Shown here: piece by piece, positions 35,031 through 43,108 of the stretch | How positions within the stretch are numbered: the stretch's first letter is position 1 | Layout: every line of letters starts with the position of its first letter | Source: Sinomonas cyclohexanicum | GTDB taxonomy: Bacteria > Actinomycetota > Actinomycetes > Actinomycetales > Micrococcaceae | Assembly: GCF_020886775.1 (NCBI RefSeq) | Contig: NZ_AP024525.1 | Location: 744,001-808,000, forward strand | Reading direction: 5' to 3' | Length of the DNA stretch: 64,000 nucleotides | Program-made: the position numbers and the translations under genes | The notes under the pieces: generated by a model | Told to the model about the DNA's origin: nothing | Seen by the model: only the letters and a program-made list of their open reading frames with translations | Databases searched by the model: none

Positions 35031-36047
35031 GCTGACTTCTTCGAGGTTGGGGAGTGCGTGGTCCAGCCGATGGGCGATCTCGGAGCGCAGCGCGTCTGTC
35101 TCGGCGGTCGTCACTGCAGCGCCGACGCGGATCAGGACGGACCCATGGAGGCGGTGCCCGATCCAGCGCAGCTGGACCCGCTCGACAGCCAGGACCCCTG
35201 GCGCGTGGGCGACCGCGCGCTCGGCACGGGCGACCAGATCGGGCTCGACGCCGTCGAGCAGGCGGCGGCCGAGGCTCTTGACGGTGCCCCAGAGGAGCAC
35301 GAAGATCGCGATGCTGATCAGCACGCCGACGATCGGGTCCGCCAGGGGGAACCCGAGCATCACCCCGACGGCGCCGACGACTACGGCGAGCGAGGTGAAC
35401 CCGTCGGTGCGGGCATGGATTCCGTCCGCGACGAGCGCCGCGGAGCCGATCCGGCGGCCCACGCGGATGCGGTAGACCGCCACGGCCTCGTTGCCAGCGA
35501 ACCCGATGACTCCGGCGGCGGCGACCCACCACAGGTTCTCGAGCGGCTGCGGGTGCAGAAGGCGCTCGATCGACTGCCAGCCGGCCACCACCGCGGAGAG
35601 CGCCACAACGGCGATGATGAACAGCCCGGAGAGGTCCTCGGCCTTGCCGAGGCCGTAGGTGTAGCGCCTCGTCGCCGGCCGGCGCGCGAGGATGAATGCC
35701 ACCCACAGGGGCACGGCCGTGAGGGCGTCCGAGAGGTTGTGCACGGTGTCCGCCAGCAGCGCCACCGAGCCGCTGACGAGGACCACGAGGAACTGCAGGA
35801 CCGTCGTGGCGAGGAGCACGAACAGGCTGATCTTCAGGGCGCGGACACCCTCGGTGCTGGCCTCGAGGGCATCGTCAATCGAGTCGGAGGCATCATGCGT
35901 GTGCGGGATGAAGAACTCTTTGAGCGTCCCGAGGAACCCGTGCCCGTGGCTGTGCCCGTGGTCATGCCCGTGCCCGTGGCTGTGCCCATGCTCATGGGTG
36001 TGGCCGTCTGTGTGCTCCGTGTGGTGGGGTGCCTGCCCGGAGCTCAT
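34995..36047 (-). CDS. Cation diffusion facilitator (zinc-type efflux, ZitB/CzcD-like)
   Basis: 350 residues. A His-rich N terminus (17 His in the first 52 residues, as HGHSHGHGHDH-type runs) precedes six membrane helices. The metal sites are intact: ADTVHNLSDAL in helix 2 and ADGIHARTDGF in helix 5, each giving the His/Asp pair of Zn-type CDFs. The C-terminal cytosolic ferredoxin-like domain follows (about 265-340). It exports Zn2+ or a similar divalent metal in exchange for protons. Its ATG overlaps the end of the upstream arsR gene (4 bp), so the repressor and pump are one operon. Confidence 0.93.
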   Translation of the reverse strand: MSSGQAPHHTEHTDGHTHEHGHSHGHGHDHGHSHGHGFLGTLKEFFIPHTHDASDSIDDALEASTEGVRALKISLFVLLATTVLQFLVVLVSGSVALLADTVHNLSDALTAVPLWVAFILARRPATRRYTYGLGKAEDLSGLFIIAVVALSAVVAGWQSIERLLHPQPLENLWWVAAAGVIGFAGNEAVAVYRIRVGRRIGSAALVADGIHARTDGFTSLAVVVGAVGVMLGFPLADPIVGVLISIAIFVLLWGTVKSLGRRLLDGVEPDLVARAERAVAHAPGVLAVERVQLRWIGHRLHGSVLIRVGAAVTTAETDALRSEIAHRLDHALPNLEEVSLAFTAGGATTA

Positions 36048-36424
36048 GCGCTCTCCTCCTCGACTGTGTCCGCTTGGGGGTGGTGGTGCCGGGGGACCCC
36101 TCCGAGGGAGTGCTCGGCCTGGAAGATGGCATCGGAGACCATCTGGGAGGCGTGCTCGTTCGCGAGCCGGTAGTACGCACGCGTCCCCTCGTGACGGGCA
36201 ACGACAATGCGGGCCAGGCGCAGCTTGGCGAGGTGCTGGGACACTCCCGCGGGCGCCTTGCCCACGATCTCGGCCAGTTGGTTCACCGACAGTTCCCCGC
36301 TTCCGCGCAGGGCCAGGACGATCCGCACCCGCGTGGCGTCGGCGAGCATGGAGAACACCTCGACCGCGAGGTCCACGTATTGCGAGTCCGGGTCACGCCC
36401 GCAGATCGTCTTATCTGCATTCAT
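36044..36424 (-). CDS. ArsR/SmtB-family metal-sensing repressor
   Basis: 126 residues. Winged helix with VFSMLADATRVRIVLALRGSGELSVNQLAEIVG and the recognition helix GVSQHLAKLRLARIV. The alpha-5 segment ANEHASQMVSDAIFQAEHSLGG gives the His/Glu/His pattern of zinc- or nickel-type sensors, and the His-rich tail HHHPQAD could add ligands as in NmtR. In the absence of metal it would repress itself and the CDF pump. An inverted repeat covers its start codon. Confidence 0.9.
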   Translation of the reverse strand: MNADKTICGRDPDSQYVDLAVEVFSMLADATRVRIVLALRGSGELSVNQLAEIVGKAPAGVSQHLAKLRLARIVVARHEGTRAYYRLANEHASQMVSDAIFQAEHSLGGVPRHHHPQADTVEEESA

Positions 36425-36433
36425 ACGCAGATA
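36412..36433. promoter_or_regulatory. ArsR operator overlapping the repressor start codon
   Basis: TATCTGC (36412-36418), 8-bp spacer, GCAGATA (36427-36433): perfect 7-bp arms, AT-rich against the local background, with the ATG (36424-36422) inside the spacer. Binding here would block both transcription and initiation, fitting autoregulation by the ArsR protein. Confidence 0.8.
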
Positions 36434-36489
36434 TTACACCGAGTCCGTTCTGCGCTGAAGGACTCGCCCGTGGGCCAGACTCCGCGTCC

Positions 36490-38277
36490 CTACTCCGAGA
36501 TGGTGGGTGGTTCGTCGCTCTCGTAGCAGCCGTACTCGAGCGCCACGGCGGCGTTGACAAGCCCGAAGTGACTGAAGGCCTGCGGCATGTTCCCGAGCTG
36601 ACGCCCGGCTTCCGGGTCGTATTCCTCGCTCAGGAGGCCTACGTCGTTGCACAGCGCGAGCAGCCGCTCGAACAGTTCCCGCGCCTCGTCGCGGCGGCCG
36701 ATACCGACGAGCGCGGTCACGAGCCAGAACGAACACGCGAGGAACACGCCCTCGCCGCCGGCCAGCCCGTCCTCCGCGGCTTCCACACGGTAGCGCATGA
36801 GGAAGCCGTCGACGTTGAGCTCGCGCTGGATCGCCTCGATGGTCGCGACGACGCGCCGGTCCGAGTACGGCAGGAAGCCGACGCGGGGGATCTGCAGGAG
36901 GGCGGCGTCGAGCTCGGTTGAACCGTAGGACTGCACAAAGTGCGAGCCCGTCGGGTCGAGGCCGTGGTCGAGGATGTCCTGGCGGATCGTGTCCCGTACC
37001 GAAGTCCAGCGCTCAAGCGGTCCCTCCAGCCCGGATTCTGTGATGCCCTTGACCATCCGGTCCGCGGCGACCCACGCCATGACCTTGGAGTGCGTGAAGT
37101 GCCGGCGTCCGCCACGCATCTCCCATAGCCCGTTGTCAGGTTTCGTCCAAGCGGTCTCGAGGTGCTCCATGAGTGAGGTCTGCAGGTCCCACGAATCCTC
37201 CGAACCGAGACTCGCCCTGGCGAGGGCGAGCCCATCGAGGACCTCGCCCCACACGTCGAGCTGGAGCTGCTCGGCCGCGGCGTTGCCGACCCGGACGGGT
37301 GTGGAGTCCTCGTAGCCGGGCAGCCAGTCCAGCGTCATCTCGGGCAGGCGGCGCTTGCCCGAGAGGGAGTACATGATCTGGAGCTCGGCGGGGTCGCCGG
37401 CGACGGCGCGCAGGAGCCACTCGCGCCACGCCGCAGCCTCGTCGTGGTAGCCGGCCGCGACGAGCGGCTGGAGGGTGAGCGTCGCGTCGCGGAGCCAGCA
37501 GTACCGGTAGTCCCAATTGCGCTCGCCGCCCGGCCGTTCGGGCAGGGACGTCGTGGCCGCGGCGACGAGGGCGCCGGTGGGCTCGAAGGTCAGCGCCTTC
37601 AGCGTGATGAGTGAGCGGGTCACCTGGTCCTTGTATGGCCCGTCGATGCGGCAGCGCCCCGACCATTCGGTCCAGAACGCCTCGGTCTTCTTGAGCGACT
37701 TGTCGGGGTGGGGCCGGGGCTCGTACTCCTCGTGGCTCGGCCGCCACGTGAGCACGAACGGCACGCGTTCGCCCTCACTGACGGTGAAGGAGCTCTCGGT
37801 GCGGAAGTCGCGGCCGACCAGCGGCGCCGTCGTGCTCAGGTACACGGCGTCAGGGCCCGCGATCGCCTGCAGGATGCCCTCCCGCCGCCTCACCCACGGG
37901 ACCACGTGCCCGTAGTCGAAGCGGACCGCGAGGTCCATGGCGAAGTCAACGGTGCCGCGGATGCCCTCGACGATCCGGATGACGTCCACGACCTTGTCCC
38001 GCGGCGGCATGAAGTCGAGGACCCTCGCGGCGCCGCGGTCCGTCTCCCAGACCGTCTCGAGCACGAGCGTTCCTGGGTGGTACTGCCGCGACGTACACGT
38101 GTCCGCGCCCTCCGGGGCCAGACGCCAGCGGCCGTGGTCGGGCGTGCCGAGAAGCGCTGCGAAGCACGAGGGCGAGTCGAATTGGGGGAGACAGAGCCAG
38201 TCGATGGAGCCGTCCCTCCCGACGAGGGCGGCCGTCTGGAGGTCACCGATCAGCGCATAGTCTTCGATGCGGGACAT
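36490..38277 (-). CDS. Glycoside hydrolase family 15 enzyme (glucoamylase/trehalase-like)
   Basis: 595 residues. It starts IEDYALIGDLQTAALVGRDG, the usual opening of actinobacterial GH15 proteins, has an N-terminal beta domain (about 1-230) and an (alpha/alpha)6 barrel. Catalytic candidates are the Glu in NGLWEMRGG (near 395) and in SEEYDPEAGRQLGNMPQAFSH (near 555), the second in the strictly conserved GH15 base motif. NWDYRYCWLRDA is also characteristic. In mycobacteria such enzymes are trehalases; trehalose or malto-oligosaccharide hydrolysis is expected. No signal peptide, so it is intracellular. Confidence 0.9.
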   Translation of the reverse strand: MSRIEDYALIGDLQTAALVGRDGSIDWLCLPQFDSPSCFAALLGTPDHGRWRLAPEGADTCTSRQYHPGTLVLETVWETDRGAARVLDFMPPRDKVVDVIRIVEGIRGTVDFAMDLAVRFDYGHVVPWVRRREGILQAIAGPDAVYLSTTAPLVGRDFRTESSFTVSEGERVPFVLTWRPSHEEYEPRPHPDKSLKKTEAFWTEWSGRCRIDGPYKDQVTRSLITLKALTFEPTGALVAAATTSLPERPGGERNWDYRYCWLRDATLTLQPLVAAGYHDEAAAWREWLLRAVAGDPAELQIMYSLSGKRRLPEMTLDWLPGYEDSTPVRVGNAAAEQLQLDVWGEVLDGLALARASLGSEDSWDLQTSLMEHLETAWTKPDNGLWEMRGGRRHFTHSKVMAWVAADRMVKGITESGLEGPLERWTSVRDTIRQDILDHGLDPTGSHFVQSYGSTELDAALLQIPRVGFLPYSDRRVVATIEAIQRELNVDGFLMRYRVEAAEDGLAGGEGVFLACSFWLVTALVGIGRRDEARELFERLLALCNDVGLLSEEYDPEAGRQLGNMPQAFSHFGLVNAAVALEYGCYESDEPPTISE

Positions 38278-38377
38278 GTGCGCACCTTACCAACCCGGTC
38301 TCGACGGCGCGGGAATGATTCGGCCGTCCGCGGCCGGGTACTACGAGGGGAGAACCCGACACCCAGGAGGTGCTTCC

Positions 38378-38980
38378 ATGGATCCCACCCAGCTGACGTG
38401 GATCATTGTCGCCATCGTCGTGATCATCGTCATCGTGGTCGTTGCGATCGCCCTGTCCAGACGTCGGTCCGAGGCGCACAAGCAGCGTCTGCGCGACCGC
38501 GCCGAGGAGATGCGTGCTGAGGCAGAACGCCGCGAGATCGACGTCCGGGAGCGGGAGGCCAGAGGCCAGGAGGCCGAGGCGCGCGCCAAGAGGGCCGAGG
38601 TCGAGGCCGCACGCCTGCGCCAGGAGGCCAAGGACCGCAGCGAGGGCACGGATGAAGACCGTGCCCGCATCGAAGAGCAGCGCCGCAAGGCGGACGAGCT
38701 CGACCCGGACCGGCGCACCGAGGCGGACCGGCGCACCGAGGCGGACCGCGAGGCGCTCCGCGACAGGAGCGACGACGGCCGTCACGCTGACGATCGCCCC
38801 CGCGCCGACGATCGCCAGGACGGATGGGCGACCGAGCGTCGCGCTGCCGCCGGCGGCGTTCGCGACGGTGACGTTCGCGACGGTGACGTTCGCGACGGCG
38901 ATGTTCGCGACGGCGATGTTCGCGATGACGACGCCCGTCGCCTGCATGACGATGCCCGGCCACGCGGGGACCATCGCTGA
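38378..38980 (+). CDS. Single-pass membrane protein with coiled coil and RDGDV repeats
   Basis: 200 residues from the ATG at 38378, 6 bp after AGGAGG. A helix at about 8-26 (all Ile/Val) is followed by a highly charged Glu/Arg/Ala coiled coil (about 28-110), two RRTEAD units, an Asp/Arg-rich stretch, and five RDGDV-type units (about 161-185). It lacks any catalytic motif. The layout, short outside part, one helix and long cytosolic charged rod, is that of envelope-associated scaffold proteins. The repeated units come from DNA minisatellites that are likely to vary in copy number. Function unknown. Confidence 0.75.
   Translation: MDPTQLTWIIVAIVVIIVIVVVAIALSRRRSEAHKQRLRDRAEEMRAEAERREIDVREREARGQEAEARAKRAEVEAARLRQEAKDRSEGTDEDRARIEEQRRKADELDPDRRTEADRRTEADREALRDRSDDGRHADDRPRADDRQDGWATERRAAAGGVRDGDVRDGDVRDGDVRDGDVRDDDARRLHDDARPRGDHR
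38858..38932 (+). repeat. In-frame 15-bp minisatellite (five units)
   Basis: Five consecutive 15-bp units of GTTCGCGACGGTGAC type encode VRDGD. Units 1-2 are identical, units 3-4 are identical with two changes (GGCGAT), and unit 5 has drifted. A second, 18-bp repeat (two units, GACCGGCGCACCGAGGCG) lies at about 38707-38742 in the same gene. Confidence 0.85.
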
Positions 38981-39010
38981 GTAGACGCGACCAGTGAACG
39001 GGTTGCAGCA

Positions 39011-40018
39011 ATGAAGGAGCGCCGGCATCACGAGGCTGGCGCTCCTTCGCGTCGCTCGGGGCGGGGCGCAATCCTCAGACGCCGCGCTGGAAGTGGCTTC
39101 ACGTACCGCGACGCGGATGGCGGCAGGGTCACTGACCCTGAGGCACTCGCCAGGATCGAGGCCCTCGCGATCCCACCGGCATGGCGGAACGTCCGGATTG
39201 CGGGATCGGCGCGCGAGCACGTGCAGGCGACGGGGGTCGATGCGGCCGGGCGCAAGCAGTACCTGTATGCCCAGCGCTGGCGGGACCGCCAGGACGCTCG
39301 GAAGTTCGATCGCGCCCTGGAACTTGCTGAGCGGCTGCCCGCGATCCGCCGTGCCGTGACGGCAGACCTGCGCGGCCGCAGCGGCGCCCGTGAACAAGCC
39401 CTGGCAGCTGCGCTGCGGCTCGTGGACCGCGCCGGGTTCCGGGTGGGGAGCCGGCGCTACGCACGGAGGCATGGCTCCTTCGGGGTCACCACCCTGCAGC
39501 GTCGTCACGTGACGCTCGACGGCGATCTGGTCGCCTTCGACTTCCCGGGCAAGTCTGGCATGCGGTGGTGTCTCGAGCTCAAGGACACGGACCTCGCCGC
39601 ATATCTGGCCGCGCGCCCGCGCGGGGGTGCTCGGAGCCGGGCCCTCGGGTTCGAAGACGAGGCAGGTTTTCATCCACTCAGCGCATCGGCGGTGAATGTG
39701 TACCTCCGGCAGAAGGCCGGCATATCTGCCAGCGCTAAGGACCTCAGGACGTGGCGGGGCACCGTGGTGGCCGCGGAGGCCCTCGTGAGGGAGGGCGCGA
39801 GGGGTTCGGATGCGGACTCTGCATGGCGCGCTGCTGTCGCTGATGCGGCGGAATGGCTGCACAACACCTCCGCCGTTGCCCGGGGCTCCTACGTGGATCC
39901 CAGGTTGCTGCTCGCCTTCCACGAGGGGAGGAATCTGACCACGCGGGGCGGGACGATGTCAGACTCCTGTCTCGCCGACGTCCTGCGCTCTACGCCGCGG
40001 AGTGGTCCGGGCACGTAG
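39011..40018 (+). CDS. DNA topoisomerase IB (poxvirus/bacterial type)
   Basis: 335 residues. All pieces of the active site can be seen: Arg in DRAGFRVGSRRYARRHGSFG (near 145), Lys in PGKSGMRW, Arg in AKDLRTWRGT, and the nucleophilic Tyr in VARGSYVDPRLL (near 292). The N-terminal part has FTYRDADG and IPPAWRNVRIAG as in Deinococcus TopIB. These enzymes relax supercoils by a 3'-phosphotyrosine link. They are patchy in actinobacteria and often sit in accessory regions, as here. ATG start at 39011; only a weak ribosome site precedes it. Confidence 0.9.
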   Translation: MKERRHHEAGAPSRRSGRGAILRRRAGSGFTYRDADGGRVTDPEALARIEALAIPPAWRNVRIAGSAREHVQATGVDAAGRKQYLYAQRWRDRQDARKFDRALELAERLPAIRRAVTADLRGRSGAREQALAAALRLVDRAGFRVGSRRYARRHGSFGVTTLQRRHVTLDGDLVAFDFPGKSGMRWCLELKDTDLAAYLAARPRGGARSRALGFEDEAGFHPLSASAVNVYLRQKAGISASAKDLRTWRGTVVAAEALVREGARGSDADSAWRAAVADAAEWLHNTSAVARGSYVDPRLLLAFHEGRNLTTRGGTMSDSCLADVLRSTPRSGPGT

Positions 40019-40129
40019 GGCGCGGGGATGCGCGGCGTCAGGTCGGAGGCCCCGTCCCTGCGCCAGCGCAACACAAGACTTCCGCCTTCTCAGCAGCGCT
40101 GAGACCCAGAGGAGCTTCGGCTCAAGTCA

Positions 40130-40159
40130 TTGAAGCCTGATCCGTGCTGTGCCTACGGT
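40130..40159 (+). promoter_or_regulatory. Sigma-70-type promoter upstream of the SDR-like gene
   Basis: TTGAAG (40130-40135), 18-bp spacer, TACGGT (40154-40159). The -10 fits TANNNT. It lies 71 bp before the ATG at 40231. A second promoter with the same spacing and the same CCTACGGT is at 48733-48762. It argues that the frame upstream of 40231 is not translated. Confidence 0.5.
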
Positions 40160-40230
40160 GGAAATGGAGTCAAGCAGCTGGCGCCATCGTTGTGGATGCC
40201 TTTCTGCAGAAACTGGAGTTTATCGTCGTC

Positions 40231-40917
40231 ATGACCCAAGCGGCGCGATTACAGATGCGCCGCGTGCTCATCATGGGGGAGGACGCCGAGCTTGCCGCAA
40301 GGCTCGGCACGGTGTTCGAACGCGCAGGCGCCGTTGTGGAAACAGCCCGGGGCATCCCCACCGGGGAATCGGACGGGACCTTGGCCGCTGAGGCGGCTGT
40401 CCGGGAGCTCGGGGGACTCGACGTCCTCGTGAACATCGGACCCGGGGCCCTGCCGGGCGACAGCCCGGATCCTGACCAACGGTCATACGAGGTGGAGCGC
40501 GCCCTCACGCAGTTTATGGGACGTCTCGTGACAACCACCGAGGCTGCACTGGCAGCGATGAAGGCCGGGGCGAGCATCATCAACGTCGTGGCGATGTCTG
40601 TCCAGACGCTCACCGCGGCGCATCAGGCGCTCGCCGCCGCCGTCGTCGACACCACTCAGGACTGGGCAGCCATTCTCATGGAGCGCGGGATTCGAGTGAA
40701 CGCCGTGGTCGGTGGCCCATGGCTCGATCCCGCCGTGGCTGCGGCCCTCGATGCGCCCCCCGACGGCCAGGTGACCGCAGAATCGGCTCAGCTCGACGCC
40801 CTGGTCTATCTTGCCTCTACGAACTCGAGCCATATCTCGGGATCGGTGGTCTCCGTGGCGAGGCCGATCGAAGTCACCACCACAGCCCGCACGGGGGAGG
40901 CGCCTACCGACCTATAG
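40231..40917 (+). CDS. Degenerate short-chain dehydrogenase/reductase-like protein
   Basis: 228 residues with the SDR fold: RRVLIMGEDAELAARLG in place of the TGxxxGxG loop, LDVLVNIGPG for the NNAG strand, ASIINVVAMSV for the catalytic Ser strand and GIRVNAVVGGPW for the usual RVNAVAPG. The catalytic Tyr-xxx-Lys is gone (AHQALAAAVVD stands at that place), and the glycine-rich NAD loop is eroded. It is therefore unlikely to be a working dehydrogenase; a ligand-binding or scaffold role is possible. It precedes a stress-type sigma factor gene by 42 bp. Confidence 0.75.
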   Translation: MTQAARLQMRRVLIMGEDAELAARLGTVFERAGAVVETARGIPTGESDGTLAAEAAVRELGGLDVLVNIGPGALPGDSPDPDQRSYEVERALTQFMGRLVTTTEAALAAMKAGASIINVVAMSVQTLTAAHQALAAAVVDTTQDWAAILMERGIRVNAVVGGPWLDPAVAAALDAPPDGQVTAESAQLDALVYLASTNSSHISGSVVSVARPIEVTTTARTGEAPTDL

Positions 40918-40959
40918 CTCCTGCTCTTTCCCTAACCCCAGCGAGGAGGAAAACTCGCA

Positions 40960-41784
40960 ATGAACGTCTTGAAGCGGCAGGGTCTCCTGCCAGTCCCCTT
41001 CGTCACCGGAATCGCCGGGGCACCCAGCGGATCCCTTGCCGGTTGGCCACTGTTGGGACCCTTCACCCGCTCCAGCGCTGCACAGACGACGACCGCCCGC
41101 GCACAGGAGGCGGGCAGGCTCGTGCTCGAGTATCTCGGCGTCGCCGACGCCCTGGCCAGGCGCTTCCGCTGCGCTGGCCACGACAGAGAGGACCTGCGCC
41201 AAGTGGCACGGCTCGGACTGCTCAAGGCCGCGCGGAGGTACCGTGAGGCGTTTGGGCACGGGTTCGTCCCGTACGCGGTGCCCACCATCACGGGAGAGCT
41301 CAAGCGCTACATGCGCGACCAGTCATGGGTCGTCCGCCCCCCGCGCGCTCTTCAAGAGCTCCGGCTCAAGATCAACGCCATTCGTCCGCGACTCGCCCAA
41401 GAACTCGGCCACGAGCCGTCGACTGCGGAGCTGAGCACAGCGGCCGGCGTCGCCGCGAGTGACGTGGCGGAGGCCCAGATCGCGGAAACCGCCATGGTGG
41501 GTCAGCCGGTCGAGCATGGCGACATGTCCGATGACCCCGAGGAGCGCCGCGTCATGGTCGTCCTCGGCGGGGAGGACCCCGGCTACGAGCGGGTGGAGCA
41601 GATGGACGACCTCGCGGAGGCGCTCTCTGATGCCTCCGTGGCGGACAGGAGGCTACTGCGCCTGCGGTTCGTCGAGGAGAAGACGCAGAGCCAGATTGCA
41701 GAGGAGCTCGGGGTGAGCCAGATGCAGGTATCCCGGCTCCTCAGGAAGCTGCTTGAGAAGCTCCGGCAGCGCATGGCGGCCTAG
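40960..41784 (+). CDS. SigB/SigF-like alternative sigma factor
   Basis: 274 residues. Region 2 (about 55-110: HDREDLRQVARLGLLKAARRYREAFGHGFVPYAVPTITGELKRYMRD) is of the SigB/SigF/SigG group. Region 3 follows, and region 4 has QSQIAEELGVSQMQVSRLLRKLLEKLR as recognition helix. These sigma factors direct general stress, starvation or sporulation regulons and are held by anti-sigma kinases. No RsbW- or RsbV-like gene lies next to it, so control must come from elsewhere. ATG preceded by GAGGAGG. Possibly cotranscribed with the SDR-like gene. Confidence 0.9.
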   Translation: MNVLKRQGLLPVPFVTGIAGAPSGSLAGWPLLGPFTRSSAAQTTTARAQEAGRLVLEYLGVADALARRFRCAGHDREDLRQVARLGLLKAARRYREAFGHGFVPYAVPTITGELKRYMRDQSWVVRPPRALQELRLKINAIRPRLAQELGHEPSTAELSTAAGVAASDVAEAQIAETAMVGQPVEHGDMSDDPEERRVMVVLGGEDPGYERVEQMDDLAEALSDASVADRRLLRLRFVEEKTQSQIAEELGVSQMQVSRLLRKLLEKLRQRMAA

Positions 41785-41833
41785 AAGCAGAGCATGGCGG
41801 ACTGCGAGGCGGCGCCCGCTCGCCGGACAGCCC

Positions 41834-41874
41834 GCCGTACCACGGTCAGGAGACGCCGTAGCACGGTCAGGAGA
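41834..41874. repeat. Two imperfect 20-21-bp tandem units after the sigma factor gene
   Basis: GCCGTACCACGGTCAGGAGA (41834-41853) is followed by CGCCGTAGCACGGTCAGGAGA (41854-41874), differing mainly in one base and one inserted C. They fill the gap between the convergent sigma factor and YbdK genes. No hairpin is formed by the units. Confidence 0.6.
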
Positions 41875-41881
41875 ACTCAGG

Positions 41882-43066
41882 TCAGCCGCCGAGCGAACTC
41901 GAGGCCCCTGTTCCCAGATGGTCATCTCCCAGACGCTCGCGGGCCAGATCGGGGTCGTCCACCTCTCCACCCTCGTCCACTGTGCTGGCGGCGAGGTCGG
42001 CAATGCTGCGCAGGCCGGTGCGGGCCGCCGCACGTCGCTGGGCACGTTCGCCGGTGCCACGGTCGAACAGCGCGGCGATCCCGGCCTCGGCCAGGGCGAG
42101 TTCGTTCCCCTCCCGCAGGACCGGGGCGAGATGGCACAGGAGGGCGTCGATGGCCTCGGCTGCGGGCACCGGGACGCCGGTCATGGGGTGGATGAGGTCG
42201 CCGGCGAGGCCGGAGCGGCTGGCGCGCCAGGCGGCGAGCCGGAGGGACGACACGGATTGGGCCAAGGGCGCGGCGCCGTGAGCGGCCTCGCGTGCGGCGG
42301 TCTCGACGAGGGCGCGGGCCACGACGGCGATGAGGGCGGAGTCCTCGGGCACGAGCGGGACGTCTGCGACGCGGATCTCGACGGTGGGGTGCTTGGCTGA
42401 GAGGCGCGCGTCGAAGTAGGCCATGCCCTCGTCGAAGGCGACGCCGGTGCCGGTCATGGCGCTGATGGCGGCGCGGTAGGCGCCGAGGGTGCCGTACAGC
42501 TCTCGCGGCCCCGCGGTGGGCCAGCGATTCCAGGCCTGGGTGCGGAAGCTCGCGTACCCGGTGTCACGTCCGTGCCAGAAGGGCGAGTTGGCGCTGAGGG
42601 CAATGAGGAGGGGGAGCCAGTCGCGGATCCGGTCCAGCACAGCCACGCCTTCCTCGGGACAGTTGACGTGGACATGGACGTGGAGGGCGCAGGTGAGCTG
42701 CTCCTCCGCGGTGATGCCGTACTCGTCGGAGATCCGGGCGAACCGCAGACCCGGGGCGAGCATGCTGGGCGAGCCTAGAGGCGAGGTCGCCAGAGGGACG
42801 GCGCGGGCGCCGAGTGCCCGTGCTGCGCTGTCGGCCAGCCGGCGGCCGGCGATGATCTCGCGCAGCAGTCCGTCGTGGTCCCCACACGGCCGTGTCTGGA
42901 CCTCGATCTGGTCGAGCTTGAACTCGTAGTCCAAGGTGTCCGGGCGGCCGGCAGTCTTCAGCACCTGATCTGCCAGCGCCGTGGGCCGGCCCGTGAGCGG
43001 GTCCAGCAGGAGCAATTCCTCCTCCACCCCGAATGGACGCCTGCCCGGTGCACCCTGATCTTTCAT
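41882..43066 (-). CDS. YbdK-family carboxylate-amine ligase (glutamate-cysteine ligase 2)
   Basis: 394 residues from the ATG at 43066 (after GGGGAG). The frame opens 27 bp earlier without a ribosome site. FGVEEELLLLDPLTGRP, LDQIEVQTRPC and HVHVHVNCPEEG are the core signatures of the GCS2 fold, with the metal-binding Glu and His residues in place. E. coli YbdK makes gamma-glutamylcysteine weakly. In actinobacteria, which lack glutathione, the true amine substrate is uncertain. Members are common beside stress genes such as the sigma factor here. Variable C-terminal tail. Confidence 0.9.
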   Translation of the reverse strand: MKDQGAPGRRPFGVEEELLLLDPLTGRPTALADQVLKTAGRPDTLDYEFKLDQIEVQTRPCGDHDGLLREIIAGRRLADSAARALGARAVPLATSPLGSPSMLAPGLRFARISDEYGITAEEQLTCALHVHVHVNCPEEGVAVLDRIRDWLPLLIALSANSPFWHGRDTGYASFRTQAWNRWPTAGPRELYGTLGAYRAAISAMTGTGVAFDEGMAYFDARLSAKHPTVEIRVADVPLVPEDSALIAVVARALVETAAREAAHGAAPLAQSVSSLRLAAWRASRSGLAGDLIHPMTGVPVPAAEAIDALLCHLAPVLREGNELALAEAGIAALFDRGTGERAQRRAAARTGLRSIADLAASTVDEGGEVDDPDLARERLGDDHLGTGASSSLGG

Positions 43067-43108
43067 GCTTAGCTCCCCTCCAGCTCCGACCAATCAGCCC
43101 CGCTGCGC

